Of a stretch of 64,000 nucleotides of DNA, positions 62,730 to 64,000 are shown in pieces; position 1 is the first letter of the stretch, and the number at the start of each line of letters is the position of its first letter. Below the pieces are notes generated by a model. It searched no databases. It was not told where the DNA came from and saw only the letters and a list, made by a program, of their open reading frames with translations. The stretch is from Eubacterium_U album (GTDB lineage: Bacteria > Bacillota > Clostridia > Lachnospirales > Lachnospiraceae). The position numbers and the translations under genes are program-made. The DNA lies in the NCBI RefSeq assembly GCF_025336545.1, contig NZ_JAODBU010000006.1:62001-126000 (forward strand), read 5' to 3'.

Positions 62730-63638
62730 ATGAAAATTAGAACAGCATTATATTGCCTTAAGCAAGGGCTTGTAAATATAAAGAGAAACAAATTATTTTC
62801 ACTTGCTTCGATTAGTACAATAGCTGCCTGTGTATTTCTGATTGGTATGTTTTATACAATTGTAGTAAATTTCCAGTACATTGTAAAATCAGCAGAAGAC
62901 CAGGTAGGAATTACTATATTTTTTAACGAAGGAATAGATCAGGCAGGAATTGATGCCATAGGGGCGCAGATAGCTGCAAATGATAAAGTGGCAAATTACA
63001 CATTTACTTCAGCAGAAGAAGCGTGGGATATTTTTAAAGTAGAATATTTTAAACAGAATGAAGATTTAGCAGAAGGATTTAAGGATGACAATCCGTTGGC
63101 AAATTCAGCATCTTATACAGTATATTTGAAAAATATAGAAGACCAGAAAAGCTTTTCAGATGAGATGTCTCAGGTAGAGGGTGTAAGAGCAGTAAATTAT
63201 TCAGAAGGAACAGTAAGCGCAATGACAAGCTTTGGAAGGCTTGTTGGATATGCATCTGTAGCTATAATTGTTGTATTGCTTGCTGTAGGTATTTTCCTTA
63301 TTAGTAATACGGTAATGATTGGTATTTCTGTTCGTAAGAAAGAAATAAAAGTAATGAAGTTAATTGGTGCTTCAAATATTTTTGTAAGAGCACCATTTAT
63401 CATAGAAGGTATAGTTATAGGTTTAGTAGGAGCAACAATTCCATTAGTACTTATTAAAGTGTTATATGAAAAGGTTGTCGAATTCGTAATGCAGCAGTTT
63501 AGCGCATTATCTTCTATAATTGTATTTTTACCACAGAGCACAATTTTTGCAGTATTGGTTCCTATGGGATTAGGAATCGGTGCAGGAATTGGATTTGTAG
63601 GAAGTATTTTATCAATTAGAAAGCACTTAAAGGTTTAA
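62730..63638 (+). CDS. ftsX: Cell division protein FtsX
   Basis: Integral membrane partner of FtsE. 302 residues: an N-terminal helix (about 24-46), a large extracellular loop (about 50-165) that contacts the PcsB-type hydrolase, and three more helices (about 172-196, 222-245, 270-293) with VRKKEIKVMKLIGASNIFVRAPFIIEG between. The start ATG overlaps the ftsE SD region; the short distance suggests coupling. The gene ends directly before the leader RNA copy C and a 7-codon ORF. Confidence 0.95.
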   Translation: MKIRTALYCLKQGLVNIKRNKLFSLASISTIAACVFLIGMFYTIVVNFQYIVKSAEDQVGITIFFNEGIDQAGIDAIGAQIAANDKVANYTFTSAEEAWDIFKVEYFKQNEDLAEGFKDDNPLANSASYTVYLKNIEDQKSFSDEMSQVEGVRAVNYSEGTVSAMTSFGRLVGYASVAIIVVLLAVGIFLISNTVMIGISVRKKEIKVMKLIGASNIFVRAPFIIEGIVIGLVGATIPLVLIKVLYEKVVEFVMQQFSALSSIIVFLPQSTIFAVLVPMGLGIGAGIGFVGSILSIRKHLKV

Positions 63639-63644
63639 GGAGGA

Positions 63645-63733
63645 GGAAACAAAATGAACAAAGTTCATTTTCTATAAATGTTTCCGACGAATAGCCGCCG
63701 ACCGAAGGGAGGGGGCAACACATATATGAGGAG
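63645..63733 (+). ncRNA. Candidate cis-regulatory leader RNA, copy C (ftsX-pcsB spacer)
   Basis: GGAAAC (63645-63650) pairs with GTTTCC (63680-63685). Inside, AAAATGAAC-AAA-GTTCATTTT forms a perfect 9-bp hairpin around the shared AACAAAGTT. Then come GACGAATA, GCCGCC with GGGAGGGGGC, ACATAT (63720-63725) and SD GAGGAG. Compared with copies A and B the CC-CC/GG-GG stem is kept while loop bases vary. Confidence 0.68.
63654..63677 (+). CDS. Possible 7-codon leader ORF between ftsX and the PcsB-like gene
   Basis: AGGAGG at 63641-63646 lies 7 bases before an ATG that encodes MNKVHFL and a TAA stop. The SD is as strong as any in the window. Its codons lie in the inner hairpin of leader copy C, so ribosomes on it would open that structure. 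Copies A and B lack an ATG at the same place. Confidence 0.4.
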   Translation: MNKVHFL

Positions 63734-63740
63734 AATGTTC

Positions 63741-64000
63741 ATGAAAAAAAGAAACAAGATATTGTGTGGATTTCTTGTCCTTAGCTTAATAATAGGAACG
63801 GCAGTGCCGTCTAGAGCTACAATTAAGGACGAAAAAGATAAATTAAATAATTTGCAGAATGAGCAGGAAGATGTTCAACAGCAGATTAATGGTTTGGAAA
63901 AATCAAAGGCTGACGCAAAAACATTTATTAATACAGTGGATTCTCAGGTTTCAGCTATTTCAAAACAAATGTATGACAACGAGAATGAACTTGATAAAAC
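63741..64000 (+). CDS. PcsB-like coiled-coil peptidoglycan hydrolase (3' end outside window)
   Basis: The first 86 codons are visible. Signal peptide about 1-24 (KKRNKILCGFLVLSLIIGTAVPSRA), then a coiled coil beginning IKDEKDKLNNLQNEQEDVQQQINGLEKSK and continuing with heptads to the window edge, as in PcsB/CwlO-type proteins that are activated by FtsEX. The catalytic domain (CHAP, NlpC/P60 or M23) lies beyond 64000. The ATG at 63741 has GAGGAG 7 bases upstream; two in-frame ATGs five and two codons earlier overlap the SD. Confidence 0.85.
   Translation, partial: MKKRNKILCGFLVLSLIIGTAVPSRATIKDEKDKLNNLQNEQEDVQQQINGLEKSKADAKTFINTVDSQVSAISKQMYDNENELDK

Noticed and set aside
63645..63733. c-di-AMP (ydaO) or ykkC-class riboswitch before the PcsB-like gene
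   Set aside because: ydaO RNAs often precede wall hydrolases and GGCTGGTC in copy B recalls ykkC, but the element is much shorter and lacks the conserved cores of either class.

Overview
The window is AT-rich and densely coded, with strong AGGAGG-type ribosome binding sites, bacterial consensus promoters and many T-tailed terminators. The content points to a monoderm low-GC Firmicute, most likely a gut-type Lachnospiraceae (class Clostridia). Signs of this are CDP-glycerol polymer genes, a Tad pilus without an outer-membrane secretin, a Spo0A-family regulator, GdpP, a TSCPD protein, an FtsEX/PcsB-type divisome module and an 8-Fe ferredoxin. The lineage is inferred from gene content; no rRNA or tRNA gene was seen.

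Layout. 1-3.2 kb: end of a HIT protein, murG and an LCP ligase. 3.3-15 kb: a teichoic-acid-like locus with a phosphoglycosyl transferase, a GT2, tagD and five proteins carrying a CDP-glycerol glycerophosphotransferase domain (two fused to a GT2 or GT4), ending in a convergent pair separated by a palindromic repeat array. 15-21 kb: a secreted LRR protein, a TagGH-like exporter, a TSCPD protein, MTA/SAH nucleosidase and an unknown membrane protein. 21.5-27.6 kb: pgi, then the conserved gdpP-rplI-dnaB block. 27.8-36.7 kb: a MerR-type regulator and a Tad pilus operon (prepilin peptidase, Flp, TadE, CpaB, TadZ, TadA, TadB, TadC), followed by DUF192 and DivIVA-like proteins. 36.8-39.8 kb: two polytopic GT-C-like proteins. 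40-47 kb: ferredoxin, an XRE/S24 repressor, a Spo0A-like protein with Glu at the phospho-acceptor site, an OmpR/HK pair and mutS2. 47-52 kb: yhaM, an RlmD-type methyltransferase, an ORF6N remnant and a SulP transporter. 52-58 kb: an asparaginase operon, an L,D-transpeptidase and an acyl-ACP thioesterase. 58.5-64 kb: CvfB, MsmK/UgpC ATPase, a CdaR-like regulator, ftsE, ftsX and the start of a PcsB-like hydrolase.

Much of the window builds or remodels the cell envelope. The most interesting signal is a leader RNA seen three times, upstream of murG (minus strand), the unknown membrane gene at 20355 and the PcsB-like gene at 63741. All three share a GGAAAC/GTTTCC-type closing stem, an AACAAAGTT motif, a CCnCC/GGnGG hairpin and an ACATAT box just before the Shine-Dalgarno sequence. 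I do not recognise it as a known riboswitch class. Other notable items are the Spo0A-like receiver with Glu56, the MerR gene with a perfect 18-bp-arm dyad in a 19-bp-spacer promoter, two dispersed palindromic repeat families, and a 7-codon upstream ORF between ftsX and the PcsB-like gene.
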